Both the position numbers and the translations under genes were made by a program. From positions 7,197,001-7,261,000 of the forward strand of contig CM034126.1 in the NCBI GenBank assembly GCA_019914995.1: 64,000 nucleotides of DNA, written 5' to 3'. Of this stretch, positions 38,122 to 55,452 are shown piece by piece. Position 1 is the first letter of the stretch. Each line of letters starts with the position of its first letter. The notes beneath the pieces were generated by a model. It ran no database searches. It saw nothing but the letters and a program-made list of their open reading frames with translations, and was not told where the DNA came from. This stretch comes from Acanthochlamys bracteata. Lineage: Eukaryota; Streptophyta; Magnoliopsida; Pandanales; Velloziaceae.

Positions 38122-40749
38122 TGATATGAATGTAAGGATACCATTTAAAGGATGAAATATATAAGGAAGCACACAAGGTCAAGACGTACGGACCGTCTTA
38201 AATGCATCTACTAAAAGATGCCTAGGCACAAGTAGTTCTAGTGCTAGGCGCACTAGGGTGTTAACCGAACGCTAAGCCTTATGCACCCACCTGTGACTTG
38301 GGTGACCCAATATGATCCCTACTTGCCATAACTATGGCAAGCACAATTACAGACATATCCCTCCTTGATTCACCTCAACAACATAGGAAGACGGCTCCTA
38401 TTGCAAGTTCTATGTAGGCAAACACATCAGATTCATAGCAAGCAACCGAGTTACATTTGGTTTTGTTAAAATCGCAAATCACCTTGATGGCATTTCGCGA
38501 AATTAAGAAAGCTAAGTTTTAGTTACAAAACTACTTAGGTATCTTCCAAATTCGGATAGTAATATATGAAGATTATATGCGACTTTAATACTATTACTGA
38601 TTTTTAAAGAACTTAAGATCTCCTAATCTTCTTTTTTTAGCTTGTGGTGATTTATCTTTTGTTGCCTCAAATAATTTAACCCTTTGGGTGTTTAGTTTAA
38701 TCTTCAATCGTAAGTTACTCATAGAATGTTTGTTAAATAAGATTAAACCCAAAAATTTTAATTTTAGCTTTGTTTCAAAAATTCAAATTTTTATTATATT
38801 TTTAGATTTTTTGCGATACTCTTTTTTTTTTCCTCTCCTGTTTTGAATTATCATACAAATACAAGATTTAAATTATCATACAAATACAAGATTTAAAGAG
38901 CTTTAGATGAAGTTCATTGACAAATTTTATTGATGATTGCTCATTCAGTTTCATCATCTTTAACGATAAAATATGTGTTTTAAATATTCGTAACTAAGTT
39001 TCGTAAAAATAAAAAATAAAAAATAAAAAATAATAATTATTTTTAAAAATTAGTTAAAAATTAAAAATAGAACTGTATTGAAAAATGTGCGAATAATAAA
39101 ATTAAAACTGAAATTTCGTACGTAAAAATAAAGTTTTTTTTTTTGTTGCAAATGAGACATATAACTATTTAGAATTTCAAATTTTGTATAAGAAAGTAAA
39201 ATTTCGGACGTTAACACATGCCCAAAAAATCACGATCGTTTTCAATTAAAATTTTTTTATAGATTTAAAATAAAGAAAAAAAAACTAAGCAACTTGGATC
39301 GCTATGCCAACTGTAAACAATCAGGCGTTCACTTTTAACATTGACATTTCCAATAATTAAATAACAATGTCAAGACCTCAACCAAACTCTCCAGAATTCA
39401 AAAGGGAAACAATTAAAGTCATTAGTCATGACAGCTGACACGTTCACCACCCTCCCTAATAGAAATATGTGATTATCTCGTTCTCTTTTCTAGAAAGGTT
39501 ATAATTGGAAATCCCGTTCTATATATGTAATGGTGTTTTATTTCGCAGGATCAGCTAGAATCACTTTATTATTGACAAGAACGTGCTATTTATTTAGGAG
39601 ATGATAGTGCTTATAGTATTTTGTTTGTTTTTAAAAGGTTTTTTATATTTTCTATTAAATTTTTATTATACAATACATATATTTAATTTTTATTTTTGGA
39701 TAGAAAATAAATATATTTTAAAAATCTCAAAATAAACTTTTATTATAAAGAAACTTTTCATTTTAAGTATTCTACATGTCCCCTTAAGACTATCATCACA
39801 TTACATAATAACATAACCAGCAAATAATATCCTGTACAATTACAAACTTTTCTGCCTGGGTTTGTAAATGATGATTAAGAAAGGTTTAGTCATGCAATTT
39901 CTATATTATCAATGATAATAAATGTTTATTTATTTATAATGTTAGTATAGGAGTAAGGACAAAATAACTGAAGCAGGGAGCTGTTTCTTTGGACGCCAAA
40001 TTTGAGAAAAGAGATAAAGATAAAATGCGTAATTCCAGCTTGACAAAATAATTATCTATTTTGTCCAATCAATCCAAAATTAACAGAATTAATTTGCTTT
40101 CCAATCTTTTTCTTCTCTCCTTCATTTTCTTCCTTTGACTGTGAGAGAGAGAGAGAGAGAGAGGAGAATTATTTTATTTTGTTGAAGAAAACGTATCATC
40201 AAGAGAGAGAACTAGACAGAACGAGAAGGAAAGAGGAAGGGAGCAGGATTTTGTACTTCTTCTTCTTCGTTTTGTTGGGTTGCTTCCAGGTTTGACCATC
40301 TCCTCCTCGCAAAACCGAAGTTTAGAAACTTAAAAAAACAACATACCTCCATTCATGGCCTGTTCTAACCGAACCATTCCCATTTCATAGAACCATAGAT
40401 CTATCTCTTTCTCTCTCTACGCAATACATAAATCCTTGACCTTGTCACTCTTTCTGATTTTGCGAGACACAAGCAGAAAAATCCCCATTCGATTGATTTT
40501 TTTAGTTCTAGAGGTTGAGGTTTTTCTAGCGTTTTAGGAAGAATTAGGTCTTCGTTTTCTTGGAGCCTTAATTCCTTGCTCGATTTTCTTCTCAAAGATC
40601 CATTCCTTGTTAATCCGGCAGAAAGCCTTCTTCGCAGCTGCTGAGTTGAATTGGGCGTTCTGATTTCTGGTTTTAACTCTGTGGAAAAAAATTTGGATTC
40701 GGTTTGTGTGAGATAGATCTGGTTGTGATCGTGGTTTTATCTCTGCGAG
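38122..40749. promoter_or_regulatory. Possible gypsy LTR, then kinase upstream region and leader
   Basis: From 38122 a decayed gypsy LTR may continue for a few hundred bases; its end was not found. The rest is AT-rich with no exon. The stretch 40140-40749 is richer in GA/CT and probably includes the 5' leader of the kinase gene. Confidence 0.4.
40142..40163. repeat. GA dinucleotide microsatellite
   Basis: About eleven GA units about 590 bp upstream of the kinase start codon. GA runs are common in plant promoters and leaders. This one should be length-polymorphic. Confidence 0.9.
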
Positions 40750-44556
<3,807 letters not shown>

Positions 44557-46746
44557 ACAGATCAAACAATTTACTGGTTTTGAACTGCATGGAAACCCCA
44601 CTTCTGTTGCGCTTTGTGTAATTCATTTGTTATACCATTGCTTTAGTGTCTTAGCTTTCCGCTGGTTTATCCTGTTCAGTCTCATTATCATACGCGAAGG
44701 GGGTAGGGGTGGATGTTTGGCTTTTGTCATGAGCTAAGGGCATATCCTTGTGCATATTCCTTCAACCAAAAGTAAATTCCAATTGAAGGATGTACAGGGA
44801 ATGAGAGTCGGTGTTTCAGTCTGTGTCAACATGCATGTAAATACTTTTGTCGTTCCAATTCTAATACAGAACCGCCAGAAGGCTGCGTACTTACCTGAAA
44901 TTAGATTCAAGAACATGTGAAGTTCCATCACTATCAAAATTACTTCAAAATTCTGCATTCTCACTGTTTCAAATATGAGCTTCGTTTTCAATTTTACGTT
45001 TCTCGAAATTCCCTGAGTACAATCTCCATGCTAGATCGAAGCTAAGAACCAAAAAAATAGAAATCAGTGGGATGTGGATAATGTCGGAAGGGAATTTGGT
45101 CTGAAACAGAGAAAGCTCCCAACAAGGAATGGAGGTGTTGAATCTCAATAACTACCTGTGGGGTAGGAAGTCCCTGCAAAACTGGTCGTCTCTGGATTGG
45201 ATAGATTTGTCAAAAAAGATGACAGCTTGGTTTGGTTTCGGAAGGACTTGGTTGGGATTCATTTATTCTTCTAAAACTTGCTAGCCGTCTCTTTTTGACG
45301 GGCTTCACCTTCGGAGAAAGAAAGAATTTTCTTTCTCTTTCTGAGTCTCAGCTTTTTTTTTTCCCTCTTAAATAAATATATTTGGATTTTGGGGTGGTTG
45401 AATGTGACATTTGCACCTTTGACGCCGACGCTGGATTTTGTACCCCTTGCGTCTGAGATGCGTAAATTTAGACGGGAAAAAGAAGGATGACCAAAATAGT
45501 AAAATAAAGAGTATAAAGGAGAAAAGCTGGATATATTTGAAACTAAAAAAGAGAAGTTATATCATTATATGCTTATTACATAATAAAGATATAATAAGAA
45601 TAGAAATAATAACAAATTTGGTTGTTCTTTGATGAAATAATAAATTAAATATAATATGATTATTCTTTTTGTAAAATGATGAAAGTACAAAAAACTTTGA
45701 AAATAAAAAAATAAGTTTCGGGATAAAAACAAGAACAAAATATAATTGTTATAGAAAATAGAAAATATTGCTCGCATTCATGTTAGTGTTTTGATAAGCT
45801 ATTTTTGTGATAAGAGAATATTAGAGAGTATAATGAGAATTAGGAGGATACATGCGTCTCATTCTTACTTGAATCAGTCTAATATAAAATATTAATTTAG
45901 ATAGAAATACAAGATTTTGGTTATGATGCAATGTTGGTGGTTAAATTTAAGTATACACTAGTTTAATTTTAAATTACATATTTCTATTTTACGTATGTCA
46001 ATGTGTTGTGTGGACGACAATTTCATACTCTAAACTGGAACCCAAGATACACTGAACTTGAACAAATGCACGCAAAGGTATGATGTGTTTCAATTGCATG
46101 AAACTTATTATTGTTGCTATATTTTAATTACTAACTGATTTTCTATATTTCAATTTATTTCGAATTTTTTGAATTTATCTCTAATGCATTCTTTACCGAA
46201 TTCAGTTCTATGAATTTCAGTTCCATAAAAATTATTTTTTACTAATTAAAATATATTAAAATAAAAATTTGAGATGCAAGTTTGCTAGGCGTCTCCAACG
46301 ACTAGTTTTACCTCTTCATATGGTTTGATATGGAAGGAATGGAATCATGACAACTTCTGTGTAGAGGATAAAACATATAGAATACTACTGAGCCGAGGAA
46401 TAGGCCCCTCTAAAATGTAAAATACAATAAAAATATGTTGGGGCCTTCGATGGTTAAAGACCGAAGCATCTTTTTATCATGTTAGAGAATAATGCCTCTT
46501 CCGAATTTTATCAGATTCCTCGTAGAAATCGTCAAACAAAATAACTTGTCTTCTTCTCATATTTTTATATAATTGAAAACTATACATATTAAACAATACT
46601 AAAAAAGAATATTTATAAAGTAAACATACATCCATTCTAATTAAATGTTACATAAGTAAATTTTAAATTACCACATTTATAATCATAACTCAAAAGTCAG
46701 AACATTATAAATTTGTTGGTTGTTCTTTTAAGTTTGTAATTGTCTA
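44557..46746. other. Kinase 3' flank and AT-rich intergenic DNA
   Basis: The first few hundred bases should be the kinase 3' untranslated region. After about 45400 the sequence is very AT-rich with no recognisable coding region. Confidence 0.5.
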
Positions 46747-47110
46747 TAGGAGTAACAATATATGATCCTATATACAAATTCAATTTAGAATTTGCTTATT
46801 TAAATCGGGTTCGGATCAATTTCGTGATTAATTTAAGATTGATCCGATAAATTAACTAAAATTTGATTGAATTTAGATTGATTTAAAATTAATTATTTAA
46901 TTCATATAATTATTCGTATAATATATGTCAGTTAATAATTAAACATTTATAATAGCAATATTTGTACTTTAATTTAGTTTATATAATAGTAATTAATAAT
47001 TTTTATATATTATTAGTAAAAATTGATTTTTACGCTTGTCGTTGTATAATTTTAATTAATAAATGAATCCATCTGAATTTGTTCCAAATATTAAATAGAT
47101 TGATTTAGGA
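46747..47110. mobile_element. Degraded relative of the hAT-like element
   Basis: Starts taggagtaacaatatatgat, close to the left end of the complete copy at 18604 (taggagtggcaatatatgac), and continues with similar gggttcgga and gattgatccgat words. The right terminus is lost, so the end given is approximate. Confidence 0.5.
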
Positions 47111-47430
47111 TGAAGATTTTGATAAGAATTCACTTCTCTTGTTGATCAGTAGAGTATTGTATATTGGAGGTGAGTTCCTTCACTTGCTATTCTTAGTTGA
47201 GCATATATTAGCTGATTTTTGGATAGTTTGTTGGTTCATTAATATTATTTTCAACCGTCGAAAGAAACTGAAATATGCTACAAACAAGTTTCAAGAAACT
47301 ATTTCTTGCTTGACATAAGTTTACATCTATAATAAAACAAAAAGCAACACATATATTAAACTTTTTTTATAGAATCACGAATTATCATCTTGTTAATACA
47401 AAAAATATCAAACTGAGATGACACGATTGA

Positions 47431-47756
47431 TAGGGGTGGCACTATATTACCCGGCTAGAAAATTCAAACCGAAACTAGCCTATTTACTTTGAATTAGAGT
47501 TGAAAATTTTGATTTTGTATAAATATACGGGTTGGATTAGAATTGAACAAATTTGATCCGATTTTTAGAACTAGATCAATCGAAATTAATCGACTAATCC
47601 GAATTGCAACTTCTTGAAGGCACAATCTTTTTTCTGATTTTTTTAACCGTATAATAAAATTTTGATAATAAAAAATTAATAATAGTAATTTATAAATTAT
47701 TAAATTATATTATGTTTATAATTAGTTGTTTACTTTCATGTCTTAAGGACTGTTTG
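47431..47756. mobile_element. Second degraded relative of the hAT-like element
   Basis: Begins taggggtggcactatatta and keeps the order of the complete copy, including ttggattagaattgaacaaa and a later accgtataataaaat segment shared with 18739-18755. The right terminus is missing, so the copy is truncated or deleted. Confidence 0.6.
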
Positions 47757-49171
47757 GCATTATGTTCCTAGAAAGCAGTTTTTTAACTTTTTAGTTCATG
47801 TTTTCAATAAATCTTCTATAATTTTTATAGAATTTATTAAAAATTTTAAAAGATTAGCTGTAAGATCATGTTTGTGATTCTGCATTGTGTTCAGTGTGAT
47901 CCTTTTTTCATCAAGTCATGGATTTATCGGCATATGGATTGCCTTGACAATCTACATGACTCTCAGGACCTTTGCTGGTGTTTGGAGGTACTATAATTTT
48001 CATGTGAAGAAACACTGTTTTTCCGTTGGTCTTTCTATTTCATTTTTTTTTAGTTAAAAAAATTAAGAGACACATGTGGCTTTTTTACCCGACTTATGTT
48101 GCAGAATGGGAGCTGTAAGGGGGCCCTGGACTTTCCTGCGTCACAGTAATACATAGGATGGGCACAAAGAATTATATATATAATTCTTTGTTGCATTAGT
48201 TAAACGTGTAGCAATATATACATGGATAGAGAGAAAGAACATTTGTTTGAGCCTCGTCTTGCACGAAAAATAGCACATGTACCTGACTGACTTCCAATTG
48301 AGTTTTTCTTCACCAGGATTAGCGACGATGAGATGATGTCGTATATATAGAGAACATGTCTTATTTGCTGGTGCTTCTATTAAGGAGAGACTACATGAGA
48401 AATTATGAATGAAGATGTTACGTTATACCGGTCTCCTTTTTTGCTTCAGAAAAAACTAAACCGAAAATCTGATGTTCTCATAATAGTTGTATCCTGATGT
48501 GAATAGCTATGTTGATTTTAGCAGTTCTCTTAATTAAATCAGCCTTGTTTCAACTTAGAAGAGTATACAGCAACAATATATCAAAATTTGGAATCGGCCA
48601 TTATTCTTGATTTTGTCCATGTCTTCTGATTCTCTTCCTCTATAATAGTTATTTAGGCTATTGCTCAAGAAAAATAAACAAAGGGATCACGAGCGACAGT
48701 GACAGTGGCACAACTCCCTCGTACAACAGATTCACCATTTCTAACGCACCTTTTTTGCTGTTTGAATGGTTCTCAAGCGTATAAATCAATTAGAATAACC
48801 ATTTGGAAAAGCAAGAAAGATTTAAACAAGTATTCATTTAACTATAAAGCAGGTCAAAACTTGGGAGTTACATCATTGCGCTAACGTTATACATGGATAA
48901 CAGCAGTTTTTCCCTTTTTGTCAAGACGAAGGATATTGATGTTTAGCGAAATGGTCAACACTCAGTTACCAAGATAGTATACATAATATTAAAGCTTGGA
49001 GCATATGAAATGAAAATTTTGAAACAATGAGCTTCTGGCTTCAGCAACAAGTACCAAGATTTTGCAGTTATCAACATAAAAGCAGTTGAGCCTAACAATA
49101 CCACTGGATTCTAAGAATATATAAATGTCCTGTTATGTGCATTCAATGATCATACAATCAAGAGCCTTCTT
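47757..49171. other. Intergenic, no gene seen
   Basis: No exon recognised. The part next to 49171 would be the 3' flank of the unidentified minus-strand gene if that gene is real. Confidence 0.4.
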
Positions 49172-52100
49172 TCAATATGGTGGTCTTCTAAGCACTGAAT
49201 ATGGATCTCGAAGAAGATGCATGGATCTAGAATGCCAAACCTTTTCAGGATCTGAAAGTATGTATATAACAGCTTCAGCCCAGGTAATCATTGTTTCACA
49301 GCATTCAGTTTAAACATTTCACAAAATAAACCAGTTGATTTTTTATTTTATTTTTTTTTTTTTTTTGTGGAAAAATACCACAAAGCAAAACTAAGGTTTG
49401 GTTCACCTTAGGGCAATTGAGTTCCAAGAACAGGAAGACTAAAAGAAGAACCCACAAGTAGATATACAGAGCCAACAGGTAAAGGAATGATTGAAATGGA
49501 GAAAAGTGCTAACCCACAATGTTAGTAGACATGACATCATATACCCAACTCGAACTTAAATAAGATGCTGCGCTGCAAAGGGCTAAGGGAACAGCGGGGG
49601 AAGGGGGAAAACTAAAAATGCTAACTAAATCTTATACCAAAACAACTTAAACTGCCACTATTCATAAAGTTTCAATATTAATACATCAGATCTCTAGCTT
49701 AAAATGTCTAACAACTAAGTAAAAACCTAAACTAATCTCTCCTCAATGAATTTTGTATATCTTGATCTTATAATTAAGCTCCATTTGGCTCAACGGTGGG
49801 AACCGCTTTTGTGCTTCTACAATTGCAAGCAGAATTATCCATTCACATGTTTGGGAGAAAACAATCTAGACTCGGGTTGTTTCATTTTGTTAAGGATAAC
49901 ATTGATAAGCATGTAATTATGTGTTTTTAGTATCTTTCTGTTATAATTTAAATGTTCATTTTTCATCCCATAAATTAATTTGCTTTATTTCTGAAAATGT
50001 TTAAGCAAAAAAAAGAAAAGCAGGAGAATAAGCAACGGAAGGAGAATGGTAAGAGAAAAGCAATGATCAAATGTATAGAAACCCAAATAGAATTACTGGG
50101 CAGTAATCAGCTTATGGCCCATCATTAACCAGCGAGAGAAGAACTCTTCTATGAACAGAACTCTTCTCTGTGTAAAATTGTGCAGAACTCTCCTTCGTGT
50201 GGATTCTTTTCCGTTAGATCTGAACTCCAAGAGTTCTGACTTACTTTCTTTCTTTATTTTTCTTCTTTGGTGACATTTGTTCCTTATTTTTGTGGATTGA
50301 GTTTTTATTATGAATAAAGGCTGCCGCCTGGATGTTAGGGAGGATTATAGAGTAATTCAAAGGGATTCTAGAGAGGAGAAAACAGCTTCACGACTGGAGT
50401 TCCCACTAAATTAGACTTGCTTTCTTTCTCTTTACTCATATTTATTTTATACAACATTCTATGTGAATCTGAGAATGAATAGCAAATTTATAAGTATTTT
50501 AGTTCTTGATGAAATCTAATCTAATTTAATTGAATTCTTTAAAGATTATGTGATGAACAAAATGTTGAAATGATCATGAGTTATTAATCTTTATGTAATT
50601 TGCCTTTTGAATATTAAATTTCTTATGCCTGATCAACATGAAATGAATAAATGAATTATATGATTAATTGTGTTTGCAATGACCAACATAACATGATTTT
50701 GAAATCTTAGGGTTAATAAATATGATTAATGTATTCTCTATCAAAATAAATGCAATTAGATGATTTTTTATTTCATAAATCTTAATTCATCCCTAATTTA
50801 ATTCTACACTACGCCAAAATTAGAATGGATTAGAGTATGTGGTTATAAATTGAAAAAAAAATCTTAATTGAAAACTTGACCTAAGAGCTGAACCTAAATA
50901 TTTGGTACAAAATTTTCAAAATTATCAATAATTATCATCATATGTATTTAAGAATTTAGACAAAGAACACTAGTTACGGATTATGAAATTCCGTTATAAG
51001 CAAATTTTGCTTTTAAAACCCAACAAGTATTTTGTCATCTTTTGATTTTAATTCATCTTTGAATTGGTCAAGTAATCTTTCATAAAATAACAAATTTTGT
51101 CAAATTAGTTGAATTAGAGTTAACAATAGTAGTTAAAGAACAAACACGTTTACTGCTATATAGTAGACCACAATCATGCCACTTATAAGATAAAATAGAA
51201 TAGAAAACTTAAATTTTCTTAGATTATTTTGTCCGCAGCAAGCATGCTTATTAAAGCATGGCAACAAACAAGATAAAATAGAATAAAAAACTTAAAATTT
51301 TCTTAGATTATCTTGTCCGTAACAAATATGCTTAGTAAAGCACGGCAACAAAGAACTTTATTCCAAATTCTTTCGACCCGGACTCGTAAATTGTGCTAGA
51401 TAGAGGAAGTTTTCCACTCACCCAATCAATGCGTTATGTTTTAATTTTTGCCAATTCCAACGACACCCATCCTGCTTATACAAACCAGACCATACTAATC
51501 CCAATTCTAATTCCAATTTGGTCATAAGTAGAATTCTAGACCTGTGCCGAGTGGTTGTTGTAGCTTTGCTTCTATAATTGCATGGAATGGCATCAGAGCA
51601 TATAGTTCCTATTTTGATGAAATAGCTGTTCTAAATTGTATAAACAAAAAAATCCAGAAATCTTATCAAGGTGGAAGAAGTTGAAACTTTATAAATTTAT
51701 TATTTCCCAACAGCTAACCGTGCCATAGATGAACAAGTAATAATGTATGTGACCATATGCCTGAAAATTTTATAGGTAACTATTCCATAGATGACACAAG
51801 TTATAATGTTTATGACCATGTACGTGAAAATCTATAGGTAGTCATAGTCATGCAGGTAGTAAATGTCCCAAATGTTTCTTATTTGCACCTATCTTCATAA
51901 AAACAATGTTGGCATATGGATTAAAAGCACTAGCATTTTAATTAAGAAAAGAAATTTCCCTTCAGGTAATTCTATATATTATGAAAGGGATGACTCACCT
52001 CTAGATGAACATTGCCAAAGGTCCCAATCTGCTTGTTTTTTTTATATGACTTTGTATTATCTGTTTTAGAAATATCCCAGGATGCTCCTTGAAATAAAAT

Positions 52101-54302
52101 GAAGAAGTTTTAGTTGCATACTCAGTAATCATTTCAAATGCAGCTGGAAAGAATTAATAGAAAGTTGCTTCATCAAGTCCTTACATCTGATTCTTCTATC
52201 CTGAACAATTCAGCATAAGGCTTCCCCACAGAAAGCATTACACTTTGAAGCAACCCATGATATTCCCTGTACATCAGATAGGTTGTAAGAGAAAGAACTA
52301 CATTCATCATGATAACAGAGAATATTTATATGGAGGCGCTAATAAGGGGTAAGTTTCAAGGACTAAGCATAGAGGAGCTAAACATTCAAGAGAACTGCTT
52401 GAAGCAAGTTGAACTATGCTCTCATCATATTAAGGAAGCTAAATAATGGTATCAACAAATAAGAATCAAATTACAAATAAGATGATTTCCCCCAAACCAT
52501 CAGCTGTCCTTCTTTGGATAAACAGATTCTCAAGAGTACTAGCCTGATAGATGACCATACTAGTTGAAAGAAGCAACTGAATCAAGGGTAATAGAAGTAA
52601 CTAAAATACACAAGTTTGTTACTTCCTCCATCTCAATAGATGTTCTGTCCAAAGATGCAGGCAACAGCATTAGTCATAGCAGATGATATCATAAATTTGA
52701 AGTATTTATACTTCCTAAGGAGCACTTTAAATGTGTTTCTTCGAAGTGGTATGTTTGGAATCCTGCGGAGTCAAAAGAGTTACATTATGTTCTCTTAAGT
52801 TTTATACAAGATTTCAAAGGATTCTATTCGACAACCTTCAGTCAAAAATCATTTATTTATTTCTTTATATCAATATTCAGAGAATGATTGATATAAATTA
52901 AGAGTACTTTCAGGAGATTAAGACTACTCCACTCCATCAAAACAAACATCTTCTAGGGAAACTTTTAGCATTTGTTACCAATTCTCACTCCCGTCCAAAA
53001 AGTGATGACGTCCAAACACCTAAAGGCAATCAGTGATACCTATAGCTGCGGTAAGAGAGGATCCCCAAACAGCTCTCAAAAATTTTTTCGTCTGCCTTCT
53101 TTCTTTCTGTCATAAGCTATCATCTAGTCTTCTGAGGACGGGTCTTCTACTGTTATCAGAGAAAGAGGATATCTCATCCTGTGATTCTACTATTCAGATT
53201 ATTTTGCTGCTCTATCTGCCTATAAGGTACCATCTTGATTAACACATCTTTACTACAATCCTGATTTTTTAATACACATCAATTTACACATAGTGAGTCA
53301 AAATTAACTAGATATGATCAGAATAAAAGAAGGCATAATTAGCTAACAGAACTTGGCCTGAAAATTGACAAGCAGAAAGATTGAAGCAGCAACACAAAGT
53401 TCTGAAGCGTCACAGCCATCTGTGCATGAGGGGAAACACATTATATCAGGCTTCAAATGTATAACCCAGGAAGTGTCCAATTGATGTCAAAAACTACAAA
53501 AGAACCAACTTGAACTGGAAGCAAAAGGAAAGGTCAAAAAGGACAACCATAAATGAGAAAAAGTAGAAGTGTTGTTTGCCCAGAAAAGATATACAAGACG
53601 AATGGAAATGAAAAACATTTAGAAAATATGAAATATTTGTCAGTGGTACAGGAAAACAAGAGATGGCTAAGATCGACAATAGTCTGCATTCCAACTAATC
53701 ACCACCAAGGTTTAAGGACTAGCCTTGGAATTAAAGCAATTTGATGAGCATGGAAAAATTGATTAAAAAAATTACATGAAGGAACATGCAAAAGCCTTGA
53801 CAGACAGGAGAAAATTACATGCTATAAGGTAGAAATCGCAATGAAACCACCATTCCAAACATTAAGGGTTACCCATGGTTAACCAATTAGTCACGAAGTT
53901 CATAGTGCTTCTGAATATGAAATCATGGGAGGGTGCTGACATAGTACCCAGTTAGATGGTTACCTAATTATAAGCAATTTGGTGTTAACTTAGTACCCTA
54001 TGTCAACACCAAACATGAGTAACTCCAAATAACAAAACCAAGGTAGTTTAATATACAAATGCTTTTGCAAAAGCTAAAATGATTTTGACCTAGTATGAAC
54101 AGTCAACTCTAGTTTGTAGAGAACAGGCAAAAAATGGCGTCAACTCAAAACCAACAAAAAAATTAACCGAGTTTAAGGAAACATAGATCAATTAAGCATA
54201 CTTAAATCCTGACCTGCAATACAGAGCTGCATGCCTACAATTATTTAAAGCACCAACATCATTTGTATGGCTCAGCTTTACAACATCACCCACTTCAAAT
54301 AT
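49172..54302 (-). CDS. Unidentified gene, three candidate exons (partial model)
   Basis: I do not recognise this protein. Three minus-strand segments look like true exons. Segment 54302-54214 is open in one frame (FEVGDVVKLSHTNDVGAL...), bounded by atatag and gtcagg. Segment 52266-52185 (EYHGLLQSVMLSVGKPYAEL...) is bounded by tgtacag and gtaagg. Segment 49251-49172 (PEKVWHSRSMHLLRDPYSV...RRPPY then TGA) is preceded by a good pyrimidine-rich acceptor, catactttcag. The first two join in phase (two bases plus one base complete an Arg codon). The phase into the last exon does not fit directly, so at least one exon between 52184 and 49252 is missing from the model, and so is the 5' end. The segments could belong to a functional gene or a decayed one. 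No membrane or catalytic motif is evident. Confidence 0.4.
49352..49367. repeat. Poly-T run
   Basis: A run of T within the last intron region of the unidentified gene. Simple sequence, no known role. Confidence 0.7.
51187..51352. repeat. 83-bp tandem duplication
   Basis: Units 51187-51269 and 51270-51352 share aagataaaatagaat, cttagattat and a gcttaxtaaagcaxggcaac ending, with several mismatches and small length shifts. Confidence 0.85.
51723..51848. repeat. About 62-bp tandem duplication
   Basis: Two diverged units, from 51723 and from 51785, both begin ccatagatga, contain a gaccat word and end tataggta. They lie close to the 83-bp duplication, so this 700-bp stretch is locally repeat-prone. 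Confidence 0.75.
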
Positions 54303-55196
54303 CTATATAAGTAGATGAGTCGTTAATCAATCAACTACAAAGATGATACATTGATCAGCAAAATAGCCTAAAAAACAAATCTTTCAAAATAAACCAAATA
54401 ACTGTATATCTTATCCCAGCAGAAGAATAAAAAATAGTCAAGTTCTTAAATATGCAGCAAGCCAGTGGCACCCACCAGCAAGTCCATAAGACTTTCACAA
54501 AGACCAACTATACATATGCTAAACTGTACAAAGTATTGTTTGCAAAGAGACACAGGCATCTAAATGGTGAGGAATAAAACATGTTCAAACACTAGATATT
54601 ACTGCGTATAGAATGCTCAGACCCATTGCTTCTGAAACTTCAAAAATAATAAAACATAAAGTCTAATATATGAGACATTTATGTTCAAATGCTTAAAAGT
54701 GTCTGCATATCCATATACATGTGTATTATGAAATCACTTAATGAGTCAATCTTGTTTAGACAAACATGCCTTATCATCAGAAAGCTATACCATATTGTCA
54801 GAACAACTCAATATTCAAAGGTAACAATAATTTTAACTAAAGTAAAATTTAATTGCCGTCACAAGAGTCCAATAAAAGTATTTCTAAAACACTATTACTT
54901 TCCTCTTTGAATTTCATTAAAGATATAAAATTTAGAATGTATGTAAATCACAACTCCATCTATGTTGCATACATACCAAGTCTTTGTACTCTTCAAACTA
55001 AATAGGATGCTTGGAATCCCCTGATTAAAAGACCCTAAATGCCCTAAATGAAGGAGGATAACAGAATTTTGAAGAACACCAAAAAGCATAAAACATGTAA
55101 AGCATGAACATGAAAGAATATTTAGGTAACCTCAAAGCAAGTAACTCCTTTTACGGGGCTTGCATGTTCACTATTGTGCTTTAGCATTTTTTATAA
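54303..55196. other. No gene seen
   Basis: Non-coding by inspection. It could be intronic to the unidentified gene, whose 5' exons were not found. Confidence 0.4.
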
Positions 55197-55452
55197 GGGG
55201 GCGTTTGTGAGTGCTTTAGCTTTTCTATAATGGAAGGTATTTTTATTCTTTTTGAAAAACGAGCTCTATTTTTTTATCTCAAAAAAATAATAAAAATAAA
55301 CAATAAAAAGATCTTACTATGTAGAATTTTTCTATAGTTTTTAAATTTTTAAATAAATTCTCCAGATACTTAAAAAATATATATATTGAAAAACGTAAAA
55401 TGGAAAAATGAAATGGAGCTTTTGGGAAACGCTTTCCCATACGCCCCCCTAA
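55194..55452. mobile_element. Tourist-like MITE (PIF/Harbinger type), about 253 bp
   Basis: The element at 55197-55449 starts gggggcgtttg and ends with catacgcccccc (reverse complement ggggggcgtatg). It is flanked by taa on both sides (55194-55196 and 55450-55452), the 3-bp target duplication of PIF/Harbinger MITEs. The AT-rich interior shares tttttaaatttttaaataaatt-like sequence with 20877-21116. No transposase is encoded. Confidence 0.75.

Noticed and set aside
53010..53242. Minus-strand frames with protein-like text such as DEISSFSDNSRRPVLRRL and KKFLRAVWGSSLTAAIG
   Set aside because: An in-frame stop separates the two pieces, I found no convincing splice sites, and the exons on either side already join in phase without it. 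It could still be a missed exon or relic.
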